From Parapedobacter sp. SGR-10 (GTDB lineage Bacteria; Bacteroidota; Bacteroidia; Sphingobacteriales; Sphingobacteriaceae): a stretch of DNA of 64,000 bases. Shown in pieces: positions 56,102 to 64,000 of this stretch; position 1 is the stretch's first letter, and each line of letters starts with the position of its first letter. The translations under genes were made by a program, and so were the position numbers. The notes beneath the pieces are model-generated. The model saw nothing but the letters and a program-made list of their open reading frames with translations, had not been told where the DNA came from and searched no databases. The stretch is taken from positions 124,001-188,000 of the forward strand of contig NZ_JAAJTJ010000001.1 in the NCBI RefSeq assembly GCF_011030405.1. The letters run 5' to 3'.

Positions 56102-57283
56102 TTACCGACCTTTCAAAATCAAAGACAGTTCCTCCATCATTTCCCGAAGGGGAATGGCCGTAACTTCCTTTGATAGTGGAAAACGTTCATAACCCGGATA
56201 AACAAAATACCGATGCGTAGCTTTTACATCATCACAACCGATGGTAAATCCTTTGGTTACGGAAGGTGTCATCGACCTTTTGATTTCTATAGCAATCCTT
56301 TTTTTGTTTCCGGCATCGATAAGCAAGTCTATCTCTGCTCCGGCGGATGTACGATAAAAATAGGGAGAAGCCCATGATGGCAAGTCAGCAATCAACATTT
56401 CGACGATAAAACCTTCCCAACTTCCACCCACGACAGGGTTTCCCCATAGCTCTTCCATGTCTTTGATCCGCAATAGGGCATGTGTAAGGCCACTGTCACG
56501 AATGTAAACTTTGGGCGATTTCACAAGTCTTTTACCCACATTGGAAGCCCAAGGCTGCAATTTCCGTATTAAAAACAAATCATGCAACAGATCCAGATAG
56601 CGATTGATAGTAGGCACGCTATTGCCCAATCCTTTGGCCAGTGTACTCGAATTCAAGATACCGCCTTGTGTATGCGCAAGCATCGTCCAAAACCGATGCA
56701 AGGTAAAAGCCGGAATATTCACGCCCAACTGTGGGATGTCCCTTTCCAGATAAGTCGTGATAAAATTCTGCCTCCAGTTAAAACTGCTGATATCATCTTT
56801 AGCCAGATAGCTATCGGGAAAGCCTCCTCTGAGCCACAACTTGTTATTGTTATCACTTTCGAGCTCAGTGGGTTTCAGACCGGACAATGTTTTGTAGGCT
56901 ATCCTCCCGGCTAGGCTTTCGGAAGACTGCTTGAGCAAATCCAAGGAAGCGGATCCCAGAATAATAAACTGGCCGCTTTTTTGTCCCTTGCGCTTCCGCT
57001 TGTCAATGATACTTCGCAAAGGGGCAAATAATTCGGGGACACGTTGTATTTCGTCAAGAATGATCACGCGGTCACTATGCTCAGCAAAATACAGTTCGGG
57101 TTCTGTTAGTTTGGCCAAATCCGTGGGCGATTCCAAATCCAAATATATAGGCTCGGGAGAAATGGATCCGGCAATCTGCAAGGCCAATGTAGTCTTGCCG
57201 ATCTGCCGTGGCCCAAGAATTCCTACTGCTGGAAACTGGCCAAACAATTCTTTTATTTCCGCTTCTGCTTGTCTAAATATCAT
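56102..57283 (-). CDS. AAA+ ATPase with DUF4143
   Basis: The product has 393 residues from ATG 57283. Walker A is GPRQIGKTTLALQIAG, and Walker B is VIILDEIQRVPELF. The C-terminal half has DUF4143 (KVYIRDSGLTHALLRI, WEGFIVEMLI, EIDLLIDAGNKKRIAIEIK), whose end looks like a PD-(D/E)XK nuclease core. Such ATPases are common accessory genes of unclear role, often mobile. Two tandem palindromes start at its ATG. Confidence 0.88.
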   Translation of the reverse strand: MIFRQAEAEIKELFGQFPAVGILGPRQIGKTTLALQIAGSISPEPIYLDLESPTDLAKLTEPELYFAEHSDRVIILDEIQRVPELFAPLRSIIDKRKRKGQKSGQFIILGSASLDLLKQSSESLAGRIAYKTLSGLKPTELESDNNNKLWLRGGFPDSYLAKDDISSFNWRQNFITTYLERDIPQLGVNIPAFTLHRFWTMLAHTQGGILNSSTLAKGLGNSVPTINRYLDLLHDLFLIRKLQPWASNVGKRLVKSPKVYIRDSGLTHALLRIKDMEELWGNPVVGGSWEGFIVEMLIADLPSWASPYFYRTSAGAEIDLLIDAGNKKRIAIEIKRSMTPSVTKGFTIGCDDVKATHRYFVYPGYERFPLSKEVTAIPLREMMEELSLILKGR

Positions 57284-57372
57284 CCTTGCAAATTTAACAC
57301 TAAACTTTAAATTTGCAAGGTAAAAATACCATTTACCTTGCAAATTTAACACTAAACTTTAAATTTATAAGG
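57284..57372. repeat. Two tandem 37-bp palindromes at the ATPase start
   Basis: The first copy (57284-57320) has arms CCTTGCAAATTT / AAATTTGCAAGG around AACACTAAACTTT. The second (57336-57372) is nearly the same with one arm altered to AAATTTATAAGG. The 15-bp spacer also forms GGTAAA/TTTACC. They begin directly at the start codon of the DUF4143 gene and fill the gap to the VWA gene. Confidence 0.9.
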
Positions 57373-57380
57373 TAAAAGGA

Positions 57381-59285
57381 TTATTTTAGAACTACATCGT
57401 TACTCTTCATCAACACCTTGGCATCCTCAGCCAAACGAACAAATTCTGCCCGATATCCTTCATCATCTATACCCTTGTTTGCCTTTGCCCGCTTGATGAG
57501 GTCATCAAAACTGGCGCCTTGCTTATACTCCGAATTGCGCAACAACATCCCCAATTCCGCTACCGAAGTGATAAACTTAAAATCTTCACTCGTCTTGTCC
57601 CAAGCCAACGGAGCAGCATATACCGCCTGTTGCTGGAGTTTACTTTTATCACCTTGGGGATCTTTATAACGGAACTTGACCGTGGCCAGTTCGGAAGAAG
57701 TATTGTGTATAGGAGCTTGCTTGTTCTCTTGGTACTTTAATGGGTCTACCGAGCCTATAATGGTGCTTTTCACACCTACGGGAACAATCTCGTACAGGGC
57801 TGTTACCATATGCCCTACCCCCATATCTCCTCCGACTTTGTTGTCATTGTTGAAATCCTCCGCAGCCATCAGACGGTTTTCATACCCCACCAAGCGATAG
57901 GATTGTACAAATTTAGGGTTGAACTCAACCTGTATCTTGACATCCTTGGCCACGGTAAACATCGTACCCCCAAATTCCGTAATGACAGCTTTCCTCGCCT
58001 CCGAAATATCATTGATATACCCATAGTTGCCCCGGCCCTTATTGGCCAAAGTTTCCAACTTACTATCTTTGTAGTTGCCCATGCCATAACCCAATATCGA
58101 AATATTCACGTTGCTTTCACGCTCTTTGACAATGAGTTTTTCCATATCTTGGTCACTGGAGGCGCCTACGTTAAAATCGCCATCCGTCGCCATCACGATA
58201 CGGTTGTTGCCATTCTGGATAAAGTTTTTCCGGGCAATGTTGTAGGCCATCTTCAACCCATCTCCCCCTGCTGTACTTCCTCCGGCGTGCAGTGCATCTA
58301 TGACTTCTTTGATCTTCATCTTCTTGTCGCCCGACGTACTTTCCAATGCCACATTGGCGTTGCCGGCATAGGTCACAATGGCAACCTTATCCGAAGGCCG
58401 AAGCTGATCCACCAATAGTTTTAGGGACGATTTGACCAAAGGCAACTTATTGGATGCAGACATCGATCCCGAAATGTCGATCAAAAACACAAAATTAGAA
58501 GCCGGCAATTTATCCTTGGGGATATCTTTCGCTTTCAGCGATATACGCAACAGTTGGTGTTGCCTGTTCCACGGGGAATGGGTCAATTCGGTCTTGATAC
58601 GCACCGGCTCTCCCTGTTGTGGTTCTTCGAGGTCATATTGAAAATAATTGATCATCTCTTCGATACGTACCGCATCTTCGGGAGGAAGATTTCCGCCTTT
58701 GACAAACCGCTTCACATTACTGTATGAAGCTCCGTCCACGTCCGCCGCAAATGTAGACAACGGTTCTTTCAGCGGATTCGTAAACTTGTTTTCCGTAATG
58801 GAAGCATAACTTTCGGTATTGGCCGGTATGTGGGCTACTCCTCGAATCAGTATAGGAGCACGTTTTTCACGGTAGCTGTTGGTAGCTTGCACGCCGGCCA
58901 CCCTACCCTGCAATCCATCATGCACACGAACAGGAGAACCCGCCACATTTTCTTTTCGTATTTCCCCATATCCTATAACGACAACTTCTTCAAGTGCCAT
59001 AGCAGTTTTGGTCATCTTTACATTTACCACAGAATTTTTGCCAACCTTTATTGTATACACATCATAACCCAAATAGCTGAAGGTCAATTCATCCCCGCTC
59101 TGGGCCTGGACAGCATATTTTCCATGTGCATTGGTCTGCACACTATGGGCGTTTCCATTCTTGACCTGAACACCGGCAAGGGGTGTTCCATCGGTTTTAT
59201 CCGTGACAGTACCTGTAATCGTTTTGGCCTGTATACCGACCACTATGGCCAGTGACAGGATCAGAGAGGACAATATTGCTTTCAT
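57381..59285 (-). CDS. VWA-domain protein with carboxypeptidase-like and TonB-plug-like N-terminus
   Basis: The product has 634 residues from ATG 59285, with a signal peptide (SLILSLAIVVGIQA). A CarboxypepD_reg-like beta domain (about 20-95, TITGTVTDKTDGTPLAGV) is followed by a SusC-like linker (EEVVVIGYGEIR, GLQGRVAGVQ). Next comes a YfbK-type region and a VWA domain with an intact MIDAS start (FLIDISGSMSASNKLP) and TDGDFNVG, then a DUF3520-like C-terminus. It is secreted and probably binds a protein partner through a divalent cation. It is divergent from the sigma factor gene. Confidence 0.88.
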   Translation of the reverse strand: MKAILSSLILSLAIVVGIQAKTITGTVTDKTDGTPLAGVQVKNGNAHSVQTNAHGKYAVQAQSGDELTFSYLGYDVYTIKVGKNSVVNVKMTKTAMALEEVVVIGYGEIRKENVAGSPVRVHDGLQGRVAGVQATNSYREKRAPILIRGVAHIPANTESYASITENKFTNPLKEPLSTFAADVDGASYSNVKRFVKGGNLPPEDAVRIEEMINYFQYDLEEPQQGEPVRIKTELTHSPWNRQHQLLRISLKAKDIPKDKLPASNFVFLIDISGSMSASNKLPLVKSSLKLLVDQLRPSDKVAIVTYAGNANVALESTSGDKKMKIKEVIDALHAGGSTAGGDGLKMAYNIARKNFIQNGNNRIVMATDGDFNVGASSDQDMEKLIVKERESNVNISILGYGMGNYKDSKLETLANKGRGNYGYINDISEARKAVITEFGGTMFTVAKDVKIQVEFNPKFVQSYRLVGYENRLMAAEDFNNDNKVGGDMGVGHMVTALYEIVPVGVKSTIIGSVDPLKYQENKQAPIHNTSSELATVKFRYKDPQGDKSKLQQQAVYAAPLAWDKTSEDFKFITSVAELGMLLRNSEYKQGASFDDLIKRAKANKGIDDEGYRAEFVRLAEDAKVLMKSNDVVLK

Positions 59286-59373
59286 AATAATCGTATTTAT
59301 CAATTTGTCCAACGGATGCAGCAAAATCAAAATTTCCATAAATCAGAAAAAAAAATTATTTTGAGCCTGCATT

Positions 59374-59946
59374 ATGAAACTGTTTACAGCTGTCCATACC
59401 ACAGATGAGGGAGATAGCATGCTACTGCAGCGCTATTTTCAGACCAACGATTTGGAGGTCTTGGGCGAACTGTATAGCCGTCATGCGGAAATGGTGTACT
59501 ACGTCTGTCTGCGTTATTTCAAGGAAGAAGAAAAAAGCAAGGATGCCGTCATGCAGATTTTCGAGGAACTCGTACACAAGGTCAACAAACAACACATCAA
59601 GGATTTTCCAAAGTGGTTGTATGTCGTCAGCAAAAACCATTGCCTGATGGATATACGCTCCCGTAAGAACGGTGTGGAAATTTCTTTTGATGAATTTGTG
59701 GAATCGCCCCTAAAATTGCATCCCGAGGAAAGCTATGCAGATAAGGAAGAACGTTTTGTCTTGATGGAGAGGTGTATAGAGCGGTTGCCCGAAAAGCAAA
59801 AAACGAGCATTGATCTGTTTTTCCTTCGAGAAAAATGTTATAAAGAAATCGTCGAAATGACAGGCTATAGCTTGAAGGAAGTAAAGAGCTATATCCAGAA
59901 TGGAAAGCGAAATTTGAAAAACTGTATGGAGAAGAACGATGAATAA
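59374..59946 (+). CDS. RNA polymerase sigma factor, ECF/sigma-70 family
   Basis: The product has 190 residues. Region 2 (about 20-90) contains ELYSRHAEMVYYVCLRYF and the HIKDFPKWLYVVSKNHCLMD stretch. Region 4 (about 125-180) contains CIERLPEKQKTSIDLFF and GYSLKEVKSYIQNGKRNLK. It overlaps the next gene by 8 bp (ATGAATAA), a hallmark of a sigma with a membrane regulator. Both are divergent from the VWA gene, a possible target. Confidence 0.92.
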   Translation: MKLFTAVHTTDEGDSMLLQRYFQTNDLEVLGELYSRHAEMVYYVCLRYFKEEEKSKDAVMQIFEELVHKVNKQHIKDFPKWLYVVSKNHCLMDIRSRKNGVEISFDEFVESPLKLHPEESYADKEERFVLMERCIERLPEKQKTSIDLFFLREKCYKEIVEMTGYSLKEVKSYIQNGKRNLKNCMEKNDE

Positions 59947-61279
59947 GCAATATACGGACATAGCATATATCCGCCGTTATGTCAACGGTGAACTATCTCC
60001 CCGGGAGATGTTTGAGCTAGAGCATGCCGCTCAGCAGAACGAGATGCTTATGGATATCATCATGGGCATGGAATTCGAAAAGAGCCACCACCTCTCCGAC
60101 AATATCGAAGAAATCCATCGCAGGATAAAAGAGCGTACTTCACAAACTTCACCGGCGCACCCCGTTAAATCTTTCCCTTGGGCTAAATGGTCTATTGCAG
60201 CTTCTGTCTTGCTCGCCATCGGTATTACCGCTTATATTTTCTTATCGCAACAGGATCAAGACAACTCTGATACAATAGCTTATCAACCGCAGGGGGAATC
60301 GAAGATCGAAAATCAAGTGATCGCACCTAAAGCGGAGGAAGATGTTACCGAAAACACCCCTCAAACCGAATCGGATATCCAGAAAGAGAGGGTTTTAAAT
60401 AAACCTTTTCCTAACAAGGATACGGCACATATAGAAATGGACAATACCGAACAACGAATAGCCGCCCGCTCATCCGATCTGTCTATATTGCCCAAGGATA
60501 ATTCGAGAAAACTTGACCTTGCTGCCGTGGATACACACAAACCGGGCACACTAGAAGAGATACGTTTAGTGGAGATGGCAACCGATGACACGACAAACCC
60601 TACAGTGGAAGATATAAGCCTATCCTACAAAGCTCCTAAAAAAGACAGTTTGGGGCGTACCGACATAGCCATGGTGCAAAGCTTAAAAAGCCAGCATGCC
60701 CAAGCAAAAGTGGAACAAAAAATACATACAAACAGTCCCGAACAGGTGAGGGCAAGGTTGAACAACATGAACATCGATCCACAGACCAGTATGATGTTAA
60801 ATCAAGCGCTCAGCCAACAAGCCCAAGAGCAAACAGAGGTATCGGAGCTCGCTGAAAATAAGCGTAAAGATATAGATATTACCGACCACAATTATACCTA
60901 TCTGGCCAATGTAAAATCTGCCGACAGTAGTCTATCAAAAGAAAAGAAGGATAACAACATGACGGAATCTGCTCCTGCCGTCACATTTGGCAAGGTGGCT
61001 GACAATCAAAAGTCGAAATCCACAACAGCAAGCCGCCCCATCAAAGGTTGGAAAGCATTTGATGATTACCTAGGGCAGACATTGTCTACAAAAGGCATTA
61101 CCTCCGGGCATTTCCAATTCGAATTTAAGATCGACCACAAAGGTAAACCGGAACAAATCCAAGTTATCTACTCCGACAACAAGGAGATCAATGCCATCCT
61201 TATCGATATTCTCCAAAAAGGCCCTATCTGGATACAGGGAAAGGATGCTGAAAACGTAAGGTTAGAATTGAAATTTTAG
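59939..61279 (+). CDS. Membrane protein partner of the sigma factor (anti-sigma-like)
   Basis: The product has 446 residues. The N-terminus (about 1-70) is cytosolic and has the anti-sigma-like RRYVNGELSPREMFELEHAA. One membrane helix follows (WSIAASVLLAIGITAYIFLS). The long periplasmic part is Asp/Glu/Gln-rich and disordered, ending in a TonB-C-like domain at about 370-446 (GHFQFEFKIDHKGKPEQIQV, IWIQGKDAENVRLELKF). Coupled overlap with the sigma gene suggests an anti-sigma role; the domain order differs from classic FecR. Confidence 0.78.
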   Translation: MNKQYTDIAYIRRYVNGELSPREMFELEHAAQQNEMLMDIIMGMEFEKSHHLSDNIEEIHRRIKERTSQTSPAHPVKSFPWAKWSIAASVLLAIGITAYIFLSQQDQDNSDTIAYQPQGESKIENQVIAPKAEEDVTENTPQTESDIQKERVLNKPFPNKDTAHIEMDNTEQRIAARSSDLSILPKDNSRKLDLAAVDTHKPGTLEEIRLVEMATDDTTNPTVEDISLSYKAPKKDSLGRTDIAMVQSLKSQHAQAKVEQKIHTNSPEQVRARLNNMNIDPQTSMMLNQALSQQAQEQTEVSELAENKRKDIDITDHNYTYLANVKSADSSLSKEKKDNNMTESAPAVTFGKVADNQKSKSTTASRPIKGWKAFDDYLGQTLSTKGITSGHFQFEFKIDHKGKPEQIQVIYSDNKEINAILIDILQKGPIWIQGKDAENVRLELKF

Positions 61280-61306
61280 TAGAGGCGCAATGCATTGCGC
61301 CCCTAC
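61279..61306. repeat. Dispersed 28-bp palindrome, copy 4
   Basis: The left arm is GTAGAGGCGCAATG, with one change from copy 3. It begins at the last base of the preceding stop codon. Confidence 0.8.
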
Positions 61307-61318
61307 TAAAAAACAAAA

Positions 61319-61339
61319 CCTTGGCGATGGGCGCCAAGG
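61319..61339. terminator. 8-bp-stem hairpin downstream of the sigma operon
   Basis: CCTTGGCG and CGCCAAGG enclose ATGGG. No T tract follows, so termination is uncertain. It directly precedes the SusC-type leader at 61345-61408. Confidence 0.45.
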
Positions 61340-61344
61340 CTTGT

Positions 61345-61408
61345 TACTAACCAATTATAAACCTAAATTATGAAAAGACTACTTTATGTGCAACAATTCT
61401 ACTTCTGA
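61345..61408 (+). pseudogene. Leader and 12-codon start of a lost SusC/TonB-type gene
   Basis: TACTAACCAATTATAAACCT and ATGAAAAGACTACTT (ATG 61370) resemble the leader and first codons of SusC/RagA-type receptor genes in Sphingobacteriaceae. The frame stops after 12 codons (TGA 61406-61408), and the rest of the gene is missing. It could also be a short leader peptide. The remaining gap to 61613 holds no other gene. Confidence 0.4.
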
Positions 61409-61516
61409 ATTTCTTCCGCTGAATTGTTGATACAAATTTACGTCAACATTCGTCCTCTGTCAAGGGTTTGGATAGGAAAAGTTGTGATAACAACTAATTT
61501 GTGACAAAGCGATGAA

Positions 61517-61535
61517 ATTTGTTGTTGCAACAAAT
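61517..61535. promoter_or_regulatory. 8-bp inverted repeat upstream of kdsC
   Basis: ATTTGTTG and CAACAAAT are separated by TTG, 78 bp before the kdsC ATG. TAAGTTTG (61597-61604) nearby resembles a -7 box and would leave almost no leader. Both assignments are tentative. Confidence 0.3.
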
Positions 61536-61612
61536 AAATTTTTGGCAATTTTGAGTAAGGACCCTTCAACATTCGTGAATTACCGGCCATTTTATCTAAG
61601 TTTGTGACAATT

Positions 61613-62131
61613 ATGTTTTTGACTACATTAAAAAATATCAAGTATGTTTTTCTCGATGTCGATGGCGTATTGACCGACGGTCGTATTTTGGTAACCGAAA
61701 CGGGAGAACAGTTGCGTACCTTTAACATAAAGGACGGATATGCCATCCAATATGCCATCAAAGCAGGGCTACAGATCTGTATCATTACCGGAGGTAAATC
61801 ACTGGGCGTGCAGAAACGTTTTGAAGCGCTCGGTGTAAAGGAAATACACTTCGGGGTTTCTGACAAAATAGCGGTATTGGAAGATCTGCGAAACAAATAT
61901 GGCTTTCAAAACCAAGAATGTCTATTTATCGGGGATGACCTGCCTGATCTGACTTGCATGCAACAGGTCGGTGTAACAGTCTGTCCCGCAGACGCTGCCG
62001 AAGAAATCAAGGCGATAAGCCATTATGTATCGACAAGAAAAGGAGGAGAAGGTATCGTACGGGAAATCCTGGAAAAAATCTTAAAGCTCCAAGGGCTGTG
62101 GCAACCCGACACACATATCAAAAGTATTTAA
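61613..62131 (+). CDS. kdsC: 3-deoxy-D-manno-octulosonate 8-phosphate phosphatase (KdsC-like)
   Basis: The product has 172 residues from ATG 61613; a GTG at 61604 is less likely. The C0-type HAD phosphatase motifs are VFLDVDGVLTDGRILV, CIITGGKSLGVQKR (with the KdsC Lys/Arg) and FIGDDLPDLTCMQQVG. KdsC makes free Kdo for lipopolysaccharide. Specificity within this HAD group is not certain from sequence alone. It lies 3 bp upstream of maf, as an operon. Confidence 0.85.
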   Translation: MFLTTLKNIKYVFLDVDGVLTDGRILVTETGEQLRTFNIKDGYAIQYAIKAGLQICIITGGKSLGVQKRFEALGVKEIHFGVSDKIAVLEDLRNKYGFQNQECLFIGDDLPDLTCMQQVGVTVCPADAAEEIKAISHYVSTRKGGEGIVREILEKILKLQGLWQPDTHIKSI

Positions 62132-62134
62132 AAA

Positions 62135-62731
62135 ATGCTCTTAGACAAACTCAAAAACATTTCTATTATACTAGGCTCGCAATCTCCTCGACGTAAAGAA
62201 CTCCTCGCCTCGATGGATATAGGCTTTGCCGTAGAGGTCAAGCCTGTGGATGAAAAAATAAACCTAGATTTACCCCCGGACGATATCGCTAAGAATATTG
62301 CATTGACAAAGTTAGCCGCGTTTGGTGGAGAAAAATATACTGGTAATCTGATCATTACATCGGATACGATTGTTGTTTCTCCGACAGGGATATCACTGGG
62401 CAAGCCGAATGATGAAAAAGAAGCATTCCAAATGATAGCCAGCCTCTGCGGCAAAGAACACCTCGTCATTACGGGAGTAGCATTGCGTTACCAAGGGCAA
62501 GATATTTCATTTGCCGAAACCACTAAAGTGAAATTCTCGAATCTTACTACCGACGAAATCCAATATTACATCACCAAATACTGTCCTTACGACAAAGCAG
62601 GTGCCTATGGCATCCAAGAATGGATAGGCCGTATCGGCATCGATAGATTGGAAGGCAGTTTTGAAAATGTAATGGGGTTGCCCACGCAACGCCTGTATCG
62701 CGAACTTAAAAAGTTATTAAATAGTAAATGA
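62135..62731 (+). CDS. maf: Maf-family nucleoside triphosphate pyrophosphatase
   Basis: The product has 198 residues. It has the opening ILGSQSPRRKELLASMDIGF, the catalytic loop SDTIVVSPTGISLGKPND, and a final QEWIGRIGIDRLEGSFENVM. Maf proteins hydrolyse dTTP/UTP or modified nucleotides and affect septum formation. Its stop codon lies within the 48-bp palindrome shared with the convergent receptor gene. Confidence 0.94.
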   Translation: MLLDKLKNISIILGSQSPRRKELLASMDIGFAVEVKPVDEKINLDLPPDDIAKNIALTKLAAFGGEKYTGNLIITSDTIVVSPTGISLGKPNDEKEAFQMIASLCGKEHLVITGVALRYQGQDISFAETTKVKFSNLTTDEIQYYITKYCPYDKAGAYGIQEWIGRIGIDRLEGSFENVMGLPTQRLYRELKKLLNSK

Positions 62732-62762
62732 TGAGCATATGCTCATCATTTACTATTTAATA
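62715..62762. terminator. 48-bp perfect palindrome, shared terminator
   Basis: 24-bp exact arms meet at ATGAGCATATGCTCAT. Both convergent stop codons (TGA 62729-62731 of maf, TAG 62753-62755 of the receptor) are inside. The ends are A/T-rich, but U tracts are weak. Confidence 0.7.
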
Positions 62763-64000
62763 TGATACCTCACTCCGGTATAAAACATACGTCCGGTCAA
62801 AGGTCCCCAAAGCAGATTGGTGTCAAAATGAGGTCCAAAAGGATCATCAAATGCCAAGATCGGATCTTTTTGATAATAATTTGTCAAATTCTCGCCACCT
62901 ACATAAATATCAAAGTTTTTGGCCTTACCCAACGTCTTGCTGATCTGCGCATTCATCGTCACGTAAGCCTTGGAATATTCCGGCAATTGGTAAGGTGCAG
63001 GATTGCTGGCCGTAGACGGAAGCCGCTTGTCCCCTACCACATTCAGTGTGTAATCAAAGCTCCATCCACTATGCAGGTTGTATGCTAAGTTCATAAAACC
63101 CCTATGCTTGGCCGTCAAAGGTTTCTGCAAGCGTCCGCTGCTGTAATCCGTTTGCACATCCAACATACGATAAGCCATCCTGGCCTCAAAATGCCTTGCC
63201 GGCATAAAGCGGAATTCCGCCTGCAAACTGTTCGAAAAAGATTTTCCATCCAGGTTATAGAAAGAAACGGCCGTAGGGTCTTCGTAATCAATGACCACTT
63301 GATTTTGAAAATTGCTATGAAACAATTCCAAGGATATGCCCGACTCTCGACCAAACAATTGAAAATCCTGGTCAAACGTAATCCCTGTGTTCCAAGAAAC
63401 CTCCGGTCGTAAGCCGTAGGCAACCGCAGTATTGGCATAGTGGGCAAAATCAATGTTTCTGCTCGAAGCAAGGATACTGATATTTTCGGCAAAGATATTG
63501 GCCGTACGTTGCCCACGTCCCGAACTCAGACGAAAGGTTGTTCCGGCAACCGGTGCATAACGCAACACCGCACGAGGTGTCGTAAACCATCCATACAACG
63601 AATTATAATCCTGTCTAATCCCTAAGACAGCATCAAATTTTTCGGATGGACTGAACGTATATTCTGCAAAAGCACCTGGCACAACCTCTTTGCGGTCATA
63701 ATTATAACCTTCAACGTCTTCTTGGTAATCGTCATAACTCACAGAAGCCCCCAATTTATACTTATGGGCTACCGACCCCAACACATCCTGGAAAATCAAA
63801 TTGGCGTATCCGCTCGTTTGGTCACCGACATACGTCTTCTGCCCAAAGTAACTATCCTGTTTGTAATTGGATGCCATCAACTGCAGACCAATACTCCTTA
63901 ACCTGTTCTCCGGAAAGACATAACCAATCTTCGCAAACCCTTCTATCCGTTGGTTGTCAAAGCCTATCCCATATCTATTCGTCGTCAAGCGGTCTGTATT
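62753..64000 (-). CDS. TonB-dependent receptor (N-terminus beyond window)
   Basis: The frame is open to the window edge, giving 416 codons. It shows the C-terminal half of an outer-membrane receptor barrel with long strands and loops (TFRLSSGRGQRTANIFAENI, FEARMAYRMLDVQTDYSSG) and the final aromatic strand (GRMFYTGVRYHIK). The signal, plug and TonB box are not present in the window. Such receptors import siderophores, metals or cobalamin; the substrate cannot be told from this half. Confidence 0.9.
   Translation of the reverse strand, partial: NTDRLTTNRYGIGFDNQRIEGFAKIGYVFPENRLRSIGLQLMASNYKQDSYFGQKTYVGDQTSGYANLIFQDVLGSVAHKYKLGASVSYDDYQEDVEGYNYDRKEVVPGAFAEYTFSPSEKFDAVLGIRQDYNSLYGWFTTPRAVLRYAPVAGTTFRLSSGRGQRTANIFAENISILASSRNIDFAHYANTAVAYGLRPEVSWNTGITFDQDFQLFGRESGISLELFHSNFQNQVVIDYEDPTAVSFYNLDGKSFSNSLQAEFRFMPARHFEARMAYRMLDVQTDYSSGRLQKPLTAKHRGFMNLAYNLHSGWSFDYTLNVVGDKRLPSTASNPAPYQLPEYSKAYVTMNAQISKTLGKAKNFDIYVGGENLTNYYQKDPILAFDDPFGPHFDTNLLWGPLTGRMFYTGVRYHIK

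Noticed and set aside
61438..61896. 152-codon minus-strand frame over kdsC
   Set aside because: Most of it is antisense to the well-supported kdsC gene.

Overview
The window comes from a Bacteroidota chromosome, most likely family Sphingobacteriaceae (Sphingobacterium- or Pedobacter-like). The reasons are Bacteroidota-type promoters (TTG...19 bp...TAnnTTTG), PorP/SprF- and PorV-like outer-membrane proteins, TonB/SusC-style receptors, a ComEC without a metallo-beta-lactamase domain, a 7TMR-DISM histidine kinase, and a cell-wall cluster ending mraZ-rsmH-ftsL. This assignment rests on gene content only. No rRNA or tRNA gene was recognised.

Layout. 1-1.8 kb: end of a large MscS channel gene. 2.0-7.0 kb: an accessory island on the minus strand, in transcription order a membrane LytTR regulator, a small helix-turn-helix protein, a 17-unit array of 21-bp repeats, an FN3 protein, a DUF5675 protein with an overlong C-terminus and two tiny overlapping hydrophobic proteins. 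A truncated PorP/SprF gene preceded by related TGTAC repeats faces it. 7.1-17.5 kb: mixed metabolic and stress genes (PatB/MalY lyase, collagen-like lipoprotein, NYN-LOTUS protein, AI-2E transporter, Rrf2-QorB pair with a palindromic operator, VOC protein, Cys-rich copper-binding protein, pyrophosphate-driven ion pump). 17.5-24.4 kb: a probable DNA-uptake/processing operon (PorV-like protein, helix-hairpin-helix/barrel protein, ComEC, RecQ). 24.6-34.3 kb: gyrB, OmpH-like protein, a two-component pair, CorA, rpmH-rnpA-yidD-tsaB, mscL and an orphan response regulator. 34.3-50.7 kb: division and cell-wall cluster on the minus strand, mraZ to ftsZ, with low-complexity repeats in several spacers and three MraZ boxes upstream. 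50.7-51.9 kb: a 1.3-kb gene-poor region with a second 21-bp-period array and a MITE-like element. 51.9-64 kb: aspS, esterase, LutB-like protein, DUF4143 ATPase with tandem palindromes, VWA protein divergent from a sigma/membrane-partner pair, KdsC, Maf and the end of a TonB-dependent receptor.

The strongest unexplained signal is the 21-bp periodicity. The array at 4339-4695 has exactly 17 units with core ATGTAYNNRTACAT and a 7-bp variable linker; the array at 51360-51536 has a different core but the same period. The cores are conserved while the linkers differ in every unit, which suggests selection on the core rather than recent copying. LytTR-family regulators classically bind direct repeats about two helical turns apart, and a LytTR gene lies about 0.5 kb from the first array, so a multi-site regulatory or DNA-organising array is the leading hypothesis. 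It is untested.
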